Both the position numbers and the translations under genes were made by a program. A stretch of DNA of 8,576 nt from Acidimicrobiales bacterium (GTDB lineage Bacteria > Actinomycetota > Acidimicrobiia > Acidimicrobiales > UBA8190): the NCBI GenBank assembly GCA_030042575.1, contig JASHZK010000289.1, positions 1 through 8,576 of the forward strand, given 5' to 3'. The notes beneath the pieces are model-generated. The model made no database searches, was not told the origin of the DNA, and worked only from the letters and a program-made list of their open reading frames with translations. Below are positions 1-5,236 of the stretch, one piece after another. The stretch's first letter is position 1. The number at the start of each line of letters is the position of its first letter.

Positions 1-569
1 GGACCGGCCGGCGCCTGGGGTACTTCCACAATGCCGGTTACTTCGAGCTCCGGGGCGACGACTTCGACGGGATCTTCTATCTGGTCGGCCAGCGTGATCC
101 GCTCGTGCTGCCCCCCTACGTGGAGATGGTGAAGATCGACAAGCTACGCCGGGGGGAGCCCTCTGTGGACCTGGTTCTGTCCCTGACCCGCCGGCACCTC
201 GAGCAACGGCCGGCGACCAATCCCATCCCCCGCTTCAGGAAGCGTCTCGAGGCCGACATGGCCTGGCTGGCCGCGGCCGGAGAACCGGCCTTCCACCCCT
301 ATTCATTCGGGACCTGCCGCCAATTGGGCGCCACGGCGGCGTTGGCGTCGTCGTTCCTCGACTGGCTCGACCCCCGCGTCACCCCGGACCTCGCTCCGGC
401 CGCCGGCCATTTCCGCCAACTCTCCGAGTGCGCCAAGGCACTGCAGTTCGCCCTGGCCCGGGTCGTTCGAGGCCGCCAGGTCGATCTCGGTTCCACCTTG
501 GCCACCATGGAACGGGAATGGGACCGGGCCATCCAACTGGTCTCGGAGGCCATGGCCGTCGTCGAATGA
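1..569 (+). CDS. DUF1839-family protein, C-terminal part (5' end outside window)
   Basis: The frame is open from the left edge (first whole codon at base 3) to TGA at 567-569, giving 188 residues of a gene that starts upstream; the internal ATG at 105 is not the start because coding-like sequence continues before it. Visible motifs are YFHNAGYFEL near the left edge, LPPYVEMVK, RPATNPIPRFRKRLEADMAWL, FHPYSFGTCRQLGA and a late CAKALQFALAR helix. I recall this pattern from DUF1839 proteins (about 320 residues), so roughly the last 60% is present. The family's biochemical role is not established. Members are known beside amino acid:carrier-protein ligases (seryl-tRNA-synthetase relatives), small carrier proteins and acyl-CoA dehydrogenases, so the missing left neighbours may be such genes (inference). 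There is no membrane segment, so it is probably cytoplasmic. It converges with the Wzz/kinase gene, 30 bases away, and is a separate transcription unit. The family call is from memory of conserved motifs. Confidence 0.75.
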   Translation, partial: TGRRLGYFHNAGYFELRGDDFDGIFYLVGQRDPLVLPPYVEMVKIDKLRRGEPSVDLVLSLTRRHLEQRPATNPIPRFRKRLEADMAWLAAAGEPAFHPYSFGTCRQLGATAALASSFLDWLDPRVTPDLAPAAGHFRQLSECAKALQFALARVVRGRQVDLGSTLATMEREWDRAIQLVSEAMAVVE

Positions 570-575
570 CCTGGA

Positions 576-593
576 CCGGCCGGCAACGGCCGG
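576..593. terminator. Stem-loop between convergent genes, possible bidirectional terminator
   Basis: A perfect 7-bp inverted repeat, CCGGCCG at 576-582 and CGGCCGG at 587-593, encloses the 4-base loop GCAA, a GNRA-type tetraloop when read on +. It fills most of the 30-base gap between the stop at 569 (+) and the stop at 600 (-), the expected place for a shared terminator. No T-run follows on either strand, so it is not a canonical intrinsic terminator, and termination is inferred from position and stem strength. Confidence 0.45.
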
Positions 594-599
594 CGCCCG

Positions 600-2510
600 C
601 TAGGTCCTCTGCTGTTCGCGCTCTTGCATCTCCTCGGCGAAATCCCCGCCCACGGGGATCTCAGCATCGGGCCGGTGGTTGAGCCCGTTCGTCCTCGGCT
701 GTCCGACGAGATCGGTCGGTTGCTGGGCCGCGGCGCGTCGCCAATACGACGAGCCACCTGTGTCGGAGGCGGGGGTCGACCCGGTCGCGCCGTTGGCCGG
801 CACCAGAAGGCCGGTGGTCTCGGCCGCCGAGTCGGCCTCGTCTCTGCGGTCGACGCCCCGTGCCGTCCCCCGGGAGGCGCGATGGCGGGCCCTGGGCTCG
901 GGCACGGCCGGTAGCGAGTGGTAGTCGTAGTAGTACTGATTGCCGGCGGAAGTGGCTTCCTTCGATCGGTTGAGCACCAGGCCGAGCACCTTGGCCCGTG
1001 CTTCTGTCAGCCGGTCGACACCCCGCTGCAGCGCGTTGCGGTCGGTCTTCCCCTCCGAGGCGACGACGATCACCCCGTCGACCTGGCGTCCCAGGATCGC
1101 CGCGTCCGAGACGACGAGCGGTGGCGTGTCGATCAAGATCACGTCGGCCACGGTTCGGAGGCTTTCCAGCACCGAGCCCATGGCCGAGCTGTCGAGCAGT
1201 TCGCTGGCATAGGGGGTGGCTTTGCCGCTGGGGAGCACGAAGAGCCCGGGAACGGCGGTGGGCAGGAGCTGAGCGTTCATGTGCATCGAGCGCTCGTGCC
1301 ATATCGAGGGGAGCGATTCGTCGCCTGCGGTGTCCGTCTCCTCGTCGGCGTCCACGGGGGTGTCGAGGCGCACGATCTCGCTGCTGCCCACGGCGACGAG
1401 ATGCTTCAGACCGGGCGCATCGACGTCGACCCCCAGGACCCGTTCCAGGCTGGGTTTCCGCAGGTCCGCCGACATGGCCACGACCCGGTGTCCGCTGATG
1501 GCCCACGACACGGCGAGATTGGCCACCACGAAGGTCTTCCCGTCCTGGGGCGCCGGGCTCGTCACCATGATGATGGGTGAAGGTCTCTCGCCCAGAGCCA
1601 CGCGGATGCTCGTGCGGAGCTCACGCATGGATTCCACGAGCGCCCCACCGGCGGCGTAGGTGCCGATGAGGTCGGCCTTCTTCCCCCTCGGCTCTCTTTC
1701 CTCCCGCTGTACCGGGACCACAGCCAGGACGGGGAGGTCGTGGACACCGTCGAGGTCCATCGGCCTCAGACGCTGGTCGTACTGCTCGCGCAGGAAGGCG
1801 ATGCCACAGCCGGCGATCAGCCCCACCACCACGGCGATGGCTCCGAGCTTCTTGTCGGACAGATTCCGGCTGGCGGTCGCGGCCGTGGCCGGTATGGCCA
1901 CTTGGGCCAGGGTGGCTTCGGCGGCCTGGACGGTGGTCATCTCGCTGTAGAGGTTGGTCAGCGCGCTGTTGGCTGACGTCAGCTCGGCCGTAGCCGTGGG
2001 TGACCCGGCCAGAGCCTGCTTCTCCAGGGCGGCGATCTCGTTGCCCAGCGCGCCGATCTGGGTCTGAAGGCTGGCCAAGTACGACCGGGCTTCTGCCGTG
2101 ACCTCACCCACGAACGCCTTGGCGTAGGCGTTGGCGGCGTCGCTGGCCCCTGCGGCGCTGTTGGCGGTGGCGGTGACGGTGATGATGTTGTCGGTCGTGT
2201 TGTAGTTGCCCGACGCCGAAGCACTCGTCGCAGAGGGATCTTGCCTGCGGAGGATGGTCGTGGCCTCCTGTTTGGTGGCCGGACTCTCGAAGACGGTGGA
2301 GGGATTCACCGAGAACTCGCCGACGCCCACCGTCGAACTCGAACTCGGTGTTGCCGAGCTCGGGTTCTGAACCTGGACCTGGGCGCTGGCGTTGTAGGTG
2401 GCGGTGTGCAGGCTCGTGTAGCCGAAGGCCGCCACCAGAGTCACCACTACCGACACGGCCACGATGAAGCGGCGTCGCCACAGCACGGAGAGGAGCTGGC
2501 GAAGCGTCAC
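600..2510 (-). CDS. Wzz-type polysaccharide co-polymerase fused to a BY-kinase (CpsD/CapB-like tyrosine kinase)
   Basis: This 636-residue membrane protein combines the chain-length regulator and the bacterial tyrosine kinase that control polymerisation and export of capsule or exopolysaccharide. The start is GTG (2508-2510): an in-frame TGA lies at 2562-2564, no other ATG/GTG/TTG intervenes, and AGGAAGGA sits 11 bases upstream. An N-terminal Wzz segment (MTLRQLLSVLWRRR) leads into TM1 (about 14-33). Next come an external Ala/Ser/Thr-rich domain with a probable coiled coil (about 138-200) and TM2 (222-240). The cytoplasmic kinase has Walker A SPAPQDGKT (318-326), Walker A' VVAMSADLR (343-351), Walker B VILIDTPP (457-464) and tyrosine cluster YYYDY (526-530). 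Odd points are Ser347 where the first Walker A' Asp is usual, an acidic insert (about 370-411) and a 106-residue polar tail after the tyrosines, which normally end such proteins. It is divergent from the phosphoglycosyl transferase gene, supporting a polysaccharide role; the polymer is unknown. Confidence 0.93.
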   Translation of the reverse strand: MTLRQLLSVLWRRRFIVAVSVVVTLVAAFGYTSLHTATYNASAQVQVQNPSSATPSSSSTVGVGEFSVNPSTVFESPATKQEATTILRRQDPSATSASASGNYNTTDNIITVTATANSAAGASDAANAYAKAFVGEVTAEARSYLASLQTQIGALGNEIAALEKQALAGSPTATAELTSANSALTNLYSEMTTVQAAEATLAQVAIPATAATASRNLSDKKLGAIAVVVGLIAGCGIAFLREQYDQRLRPMDLDGVHDLPVLAVVPVQREEREPRGKKADLIGTYAAGGALVESMRELRTSIRVALGERPSPIIMVTSPAPQDGKTFVVANLAVSWAISGHRVVAMSADLRKPSLERVLGVDVDAPGLKHLVAVGSSEIVRLDTPVDADEETDTAGDESLPSIWHERSMHMNAQLLPTAVPGLFVLPSGKATPYASELLDSSAMGSVLESLRTVADVILIDTPPLVVSDAAILGRQVDGVIVVASEGKTDRNALQRGVDRLTEARAKVLGLVLNRSKEATSAGNQYYYDYHSLPAVPEPRARHRASRGTARGVDRRDEADSAAETTGLLVPANGATGSTPASDTGGSSYWRRAAAQQPTDLVGQPRTNGLNHRPDAEIPVGGDFAEEMQEREQQRT

Positions 2511-2521
2511 CCGAGCTCGGA

Positions 2522-2529
2522 TCCTTCCT
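2522..2529 (-). promoter_or_regulatory. Ribosome-binding site of the Wzz/kinase gene
   Basis: On the minus strand this reads AGGAAGGA, a good match to the Shine-Dalgarno core, 11 bases before the GTG at 2510-2508. The spacing is slightly long. It supports the GTG start, as no alternative start exists before the upstream in-frame stop. Confidence 0.55.
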
Positions 2530-2620
2530 GTCCACCCGCCGCCAGGGCCGCGTACCGATGTTCACCGGAATCGAAAACGCCCAGTGTGCTGTGCACGCTG
2601 CTCCTACGTGGTGAGCCGAC

Positions 2621-2635
2621 CCCCCGACGAGGGGG
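2621..2635. repeat. Small GC hairpin in the kinase gene's upstream region
   Basis: CCCCC (2621-2625) and GGGGG (2631-2635) flank the five-base loop GACGA. It lies 111-125 bases upstream of the kinase start, so it could fall in that gene's 5' leader if transcription begins further out. The stem is short and no function can be assigned. Confidence 0.3.
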
Positions 2636-2806
2636 CCGATACAGGTTACCGCAAGGCCGAGCTTGTCCCTCTCTCATCGGTCGGTTCGGCTCGCCGCTTA
2701 AGGGCCGGTCCGACACGACCGTGCTGGCTGTGGACCATCGGGTGTGGGCGACGACCGGCCGGAGCGGCAAGCGGCCAGACTCCTGGGCGTCAGTCGGTGC
2801 GTCCGC

Positions 2807-2846
2807 CCAAGGCCGACGCGTTGGTTGGGAGTTGTCCAGGCCTTGG
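2807..2846. repeat. 8-bp inverted repeat, possible operator
   Basis: CCAAGGCC at 2807-2814 is exactly complementary to GGCCTTGG at 2839-2846, with 24 bases between the arms. The right arm lies within the spacer of the candidate promoter at 2832-2860, where a bound regulator could affect transcription of the transferase. It may also be chance, as 8-bp repeats at free spacing are not rare in GC-rich DNA. Confidence 0.3.
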
Positions 2847-2860
2847 TTTCGATTTGGAAT
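2832..2860 (+). promoter_or_regulatory. Weak candidate sigma-70-type promoter for the transferase gene
   Basis: TTGTCC (2832-2837) and TGGAAT (2855-2860) are separated by exactly 17 bases and each matches four of six consensus positions. They lie in the most AT-rich patch of the intergenic region, 67 bases before the ATG at 2928. The match is weak and was found by eye. Confidence 0.25.
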
Positions 2861-2881
2861 CACCGCGCCAAGGTGCACGGT

Positions 2882-2909
2882 GGCGGTGTCAGAGGGGTGG
2901 GCGGTGTCA
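2882..2909 (+). repeat. 10-bp direct repeat, 18-bp period, before the transferase start
   Basis: GGCGGTGTCA occurs exactly at 2882-2891 and again at 2900-2909, an 18-base period. The pair ends just before the Shine-Dalgarno sequence of the transferase gene. It could be a tandem protein-binding site or part of the 5' leader; no regulator is recognised. Confidence 0.45.
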
Positions 2910-2910
2910 C

Positions 2911-2919
2911 GAGGTGGAG
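2911..2919 (+). promoter_or_regulatory. Ribosome-binding site that fixes the transferase start at 2928
   Basis: GAGGTGGAG lies 8 bases before ATG 2928-2930, a strong Shine-Dalgarno match at good spacing. This favours the ATG over upstream in-frame GTG codons in the intergenic region, where the reading frame stays open only because of high GC. Confidence 0.65.
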
Positions 2920-2927
2920 CAGAGGGC

Positions 2928-4460
2928 ATGGGCACGGTGACGGGCCCGTTGGTGGCCGGCCCCATCCGTGCCGCCCTGCGAAGCGACAGCCACCTCGAGG
3001 CGCTGGTGCTGCCGGGAACTCGAGGCGCCGCCGTCGAGACGCCCGAGCTCACCGTCGTCCGCCCCAACCGGCGTCCCGGTGCCCGCCCCGGCCGGCGGGG
3101 CCCGATCGCCCTGGCCGGTGACGTGGCCGCCCTGGTCGTGGCGGCGATGGCGGCCGGTGTCCTCGAACACGTGCTCCACCCCGGCCTGGCCGGCGAGGCC
3201 CTGCCCGGGTCGTGCCTGCGACTGCTCGTGGCCGTGCCGCTCATGGCCGCCGCGGTGTCCTCCACCCGGGCCCGCCGGCCGCTGCGCTCCAGCTTCGGCC
3301 ATCACCTGGGGGCGGTGGCGCCCGCCCTCGCCGCCGGCGGGCTCCTTTGCATGGCCATCTGGGGCCTGGCCGACGGCGCCGGGCTGCCCTGGGCCCTGCC
3401 CACCGACTCCCTGCTCGTCTTCTGTGGTGCTGCCGTCGTCTCGGTCCCCCTGGCCCGTACCGTTCTCCAGGCCCCTAGGCGCCAACAGGGCAGACGAGCC
3501 CGCCGCGTCGTCATCGTGGGCAGCGGGCTGGTGGCCACCCGGGTCGCCGAGTACTTCACCTCGACGGGCGAGGTCGAGGTCCTCGGCTTCGTCGACGACG
3601 ACCCCTGCGAGCCCGTGTCGTGGGTGGGCAAGCTCGGCGACCTGGCCGACATCGCCGAGCGCGAAGCGGTCGACCACATCGTCGTCGCCTTCAGCCGCGC
3701 CTCGCCCGGGGAGCTGATCGACGCCCTGCGACCGGTGCTGGACAAGGTGCCCGTCACCGTCGTGCCCCGGCTGTTCGACGTCCTGCCCAGCTCCGCCGTG
3801 GTGCAGGACCTGGGTTCGGGGTTGACGGGCATCTCGTTGGCCCCTGCCACCTTGGGACGTGGGTCGCGGATGCTCAAGCGGACCATCGACCTCGTCGGTG
3901 CCGTCGGGGCGTTGGTCGTCATGAGCCCGTTGCTCGTGGCCGTGGCCGTGGTCGTCAAGTTGTCGTCGCCCGGTCCGGTGCTGTTCCGCCAGGAGCGCAC
4001 GGGACGAGACGGCAGGAGGTTCCGGGTGATCAAGTTTCGGTCCATGGTGGCCGACGACGATGCCCGGCTCTCCCCGACCCTCCGCGGTGACGTCGCCCAC
4101 GGCCCGTTCCCCAAGCTCAGGGACGACCCGCGGGTGACCCCGGTGGGCCGGTTCATCCGCCGCACCAGCATCGACGAGCTCCCGCAGCTGTGGAACGTCC
4201 TCAAAGGAGAGATGTCGCTCGTGGGCCCCCGTCCCTTCATCCCCGAGGAGGCGGCCCTGGTGGAGGGTTGGGCGCAGGTCCGCCTGGCCATCCGTCCGGG
4301 GATCACCGGGCTCTGGCAGGTCTCGGGTCGCAACCACCTCACCTTCCAGGAGATGTGCCGACTCGACAGCCAGTACGTCACCAACTGGTCGTTGGGTTTG
4401 GACCTCCGGATCCTGGCCCGTACCCTGCGGCCCGTCCTGAGTCGGAGCGGCGCCTTCTAG
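2928..4460 (+). CDS. Exopolysaccharide polyprenyl glycosylphosphotransferase (WbaP/WcaJ-type sugar transferase)
   Basis: This 510-residue membrane enzyme should transfer a hexose-1-phosphate from a nucleotide sugar to undecaprenyl phosphate at the inner face of the membrane, the first step of exopolysaccharide or capsule repeat-unit assembly. After a polar, Arg/Pro-rich N-terminus (1-58) come about four hydrophobic helices (roughly 60-80, 96-112, 126-146, 160-179). A Rossmann-like CoA_binding_3 domain begins with VVIVGSG (194-200) and includes GFVDDDP (220-226). The catalytic domain (about 315-510) has the re-entrant helix KRTIDLVGA...MSP, then VKLSSPGPVLFRQERTG, IKFRSM (368-373), DPRVTPVGRFIRRTS, the catalytic pair Asp416-Glu417 in DELPQLWNVL, GEMSLVGPRP (427-436) and RPGITGLWQVSGRN (456-469). 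All family signatures are intact and the length is normal. The sugar specificity (glucose, galactose or an amino sugar) cannot be read from sequence. It is divergent from the Wzz/kinase gene and convergent with the prepilin gene. Confidence 0.95.
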   Translation: MGTVTGPLVAGPIRAALRSDSHLEALVLPGTRGAAVETPELTVVRPNRRPGARPGRRGPIALAGDVAALVVAAMAAGVLEHVLHPGLAGEALPGSCLRLLVAVPLMAAAVSSTRARRPLRSSFGHHLGAVAPALAAGGLLCMAIWGLADGAGLPWALPTDSLLVFCGAAVVSVPLARTVLQAPRRQQGRRARRVVIVGSGLVATRVAEYFTSTGEVEVLGFVDDDPCEPVSWVGKLGDLADIAEREAVDHIVVAFSRASPGELIDALRPVLDKVPVTVVPRLFDVLPSSAVVQDLGSGLTGISLAPATLGRGSRMLKRTIDLVGAVGALVVMSPLLVAVAVVVKLSSPGPVLFRQERTGRDGRRFRVIKFRSMVADDDARLSPTLRGDVAHGPFPKLRDDPRVTPVGRFIRRTSIDELPQLWNVLKGEMSLVGPRPFIPEEAALVEGWAQVRLAIRPGITGLWQVSGRNHLTFQEMCRLDSQYVTNWSLGLDLRILARTLRPVLSRSGAF

Positions 4461-4469
4461 AGCGATCCG

Positions 4470-4492
4470 CCGTCCCGGCGCGCCCCGGACGG
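4470..4492. terminator. Stem-loop between convergent genes, possible bidirectional terminator
   Basis: CCGTCC (4470-4475) pairs with GGACGG (4487-4492) around an 11-base GC-rich loop that contains the palindrome GGCGCGCC and can extend the stem with a bulge. It lies in the 43-base gap between the transferase stop (4460, +) and the prepilin stop (4504, -). There is no T-run on either side, so terminator function is inferred from position. Confidence 0.4.
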
Positions 4493-4503
4493 GTCGAGGG
4501 CGG

Positions 4504-5112
4504 TCAGCCCGAGGGGAACGAGCCGCGTTGCCAGCCGGCGCGGCCGGGAACCGGCGTGGAGGACACCGGGGGGTCGGCCATGGGCACGGCCACGCAGACG
4601 GTGGCCCCCGGCCCGGCGCCGAACCAGGTGGCCCCCGCCCCCGCCCACAGGTACCAGCAGGTGCCGCTGGCCGACAGGGCCGCCAGGGTGACGACGCCGC
4701 CGCTGTCGGTGGCGGCGAAGCTCACGTCGGTGTCGCCGGTGGTGGGGCCTGTGACGAAGTGGAGCCCTCGGGCCCCGGCGTCGAGGTCGTCGGCGTCGAT
4801 GCCGGCGTAGCCCGATACGGCAGCCTGCTGCTCGACGAGTTGCAGGGCGGTGTCGAGGTTCTGCTGGGCGGCCAGGTCCGCGGCGGTGTCGATCAGGTTG
4901 CCGGCGGCCGATGGGGTTCCGCCCCTCGTCGTAGGCGACACCGCGGGCACGGTGAGCTCGCTTCGTGTGCCGCCCCCGCTCAGGTCCAACGCCGCCACCG
5001 AGCCCCCGGCCAACAGGGCCAGGACCAGCAGGCTGACGAGCAGCCCGGCCAGGCTGAGCCCGCGCTCGTCCCCCGAGGCTCGTCCTGCGTCGGTCGCTGC
5101 GGGATGGCGCAC
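4504..5112 (-). CDS. Prepilin-like (type IV pilin/pseudopilin) membrane protein
   Basis: This 202-residue protein begins at GTG 5110-5112, with AGGGA six bases upstream (5119-5123). That start gives an 18-residue charged leader ending DERG, followed by the hydrophobic stretch LSLAGLLVSLLVLALLAGG (19-37). This is the layout of a class III (prepilin) signal, in which a PilD-type peptidase cuts after Gly18 and the helix anchors the protein and packs the pilus. The usual mature motif is FTLIE; here it is LSLAG, so Glu5 is Gly. The rest is a small external domain: a helical part (about 72-100, AADLAAQQNLDTALQLVEQQ) and a beta-rich C-terminus with Cys152 and Cys173, likely a disulfide loop as in many pilins. 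The tail from about 178 is Pro/Ser-rich. No pilus assembly ATPase, PilC or PilD gene lies in the window, so it may be a minor or orphan pilin. The prepilin-like class is likely; membership of a working pilus is uncertain. Confidence 0.75.
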   Translation of the reverse strand: MRHPAATDAGRASGDERGLSLAGLLVSLLVLALLAGGSVAALDLSGGGTRSELTVPAVSPTTRGGTPSAAGNLIDTAADLAAQQNLDTALQLVEQQAAVSGYAGIDADDLDAGARGLHFVTGPTTGDTDVSFAATDSGGVVTLAALSASGTCWYLWAGAGATWFGAGPGATVCVAVPMADPPVSSTPVPGRAGWQRGSFPSG

Positions 5113-5118
5113 CCTTCG

Positions 5119-5123
5119 TCCCT
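5119..5123 (-). promoter_or_regulatory. Ribosome-binding site that fixes the prepilin GTG start
   Basis: The minus strand reads CAGGGACGAAGG directly before GTG; AGGGA (5119-5123) is spaced six bases from the start. This supports a short prepilin leader. The same frame remains open back to about 5403, but that would place roughly 115 residues before the cleavage site, too long for a prepilin leader. Confidence 0.55.
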
Positions 5124-5192
5124 GACGACCAGCATCGCATGGGGATCGGTCACCGACGGACCCGGCTTCTCGACCCCGTGCCCCCATGGCCG

Positions 5193-5214
5193 CCACGTGG
5201 TGCCGTGGGCCACG
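5193..5214. repeat. Palindrome and inverted repeat upstream of the permease gene
   Basis: The gap between the divergent prepilin and permease genes contains the perfect 8-bp palindrome CCACGTGG (5193-5200). Its right half, CGTGG (5196-5200), also pairs with CCACG (5210-5214) across nine bases, and another CGTGG lies at 5204-5208. This ends where the Shine-Dalgarno sequence begins. It could be an operator or a small hairpin near the translation start; no regulator is recognised. Confidence 0.3.
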
Positions 5215-5221
5215 AGGAGGG
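5214..5221 (+). promoter_or_regulatory. Strong Shine-Dalgarno sequence upstream of the permease, at an awkward spacing
   Basis: GAGGAGGG is the best ribosome-binding sequence before the permease gene. It is 7 bases from ATG 5229-5231, which is out of frame with the permease, and 15 bases from GTG 5237-5239, which is in frame. The permease start is therefore uncertain. Confidence 0.5.
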
Positions 5222-5236
5222 ATATGCGATGGTTGG

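Larger units (their letters stand above)
2511..2927. other. Divergent intergenic region between the kinase and transferase genes
   Basis: These 417 bases separate the starts of two divergent polysaccharide genes and must hold promoters for both. I see no convincing small gene; frames running through it are low-complexity extensions of neighbouring ORFs. Contents: the kinase ribosome-binding site (2522-2529); a small hairpin CCCCC-GACGA-GGGGG (2621-2635); an inverted repeat CCAAGGCC / GGCCTTGG (2807-2814, 2839-2846); a weak sigma-70-like promoter (2832-2860) in an AT-richer patch; a 10-bp direct repeat (2882-2909); and the transferase ribosome-binding site (2911-2919). I found no clear minus-strand promoter and no riboswitch or tRNA. 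Confidence 0.7.

Noticed and set aside
299..914. Several overlapping frames of 77-152 codons around the DUF1839 and kinase 3' ends.
   Set aside because: All lie over better-supported genes in other frames and have Arg/Pro/Gly-rich products without recognisable features.
661..1506. A 281-codon minus-strand frame inside the kinase gene.
   Set aside because: It is the alternate frame of the BY-kinase region; the kinase frame carries all Walker motifs and the tyrosine cluster.
2611..2700. Possible riboswitch, suggested by CAGGTTACCGC near 2641 resembling the 3' part of c-di-GMP-I (GEMM) RNAs, and a GCCGCTTAA string resembling ydaO RNAs.
   Set aside because: The conserved GACGCAAAGCC of GEMM and the full ydaO core are absent on both strands, and no matching stem arrangement could be drawn.
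2241..2927. Upstream in-frame extension of the transferase gene (229 extra codons).
   Set aside because: It overlaps the kinase N-terminus antisense, is Arg/Gly-rich without family similarity, and a good ribosome-binding site supports ATG 2928.
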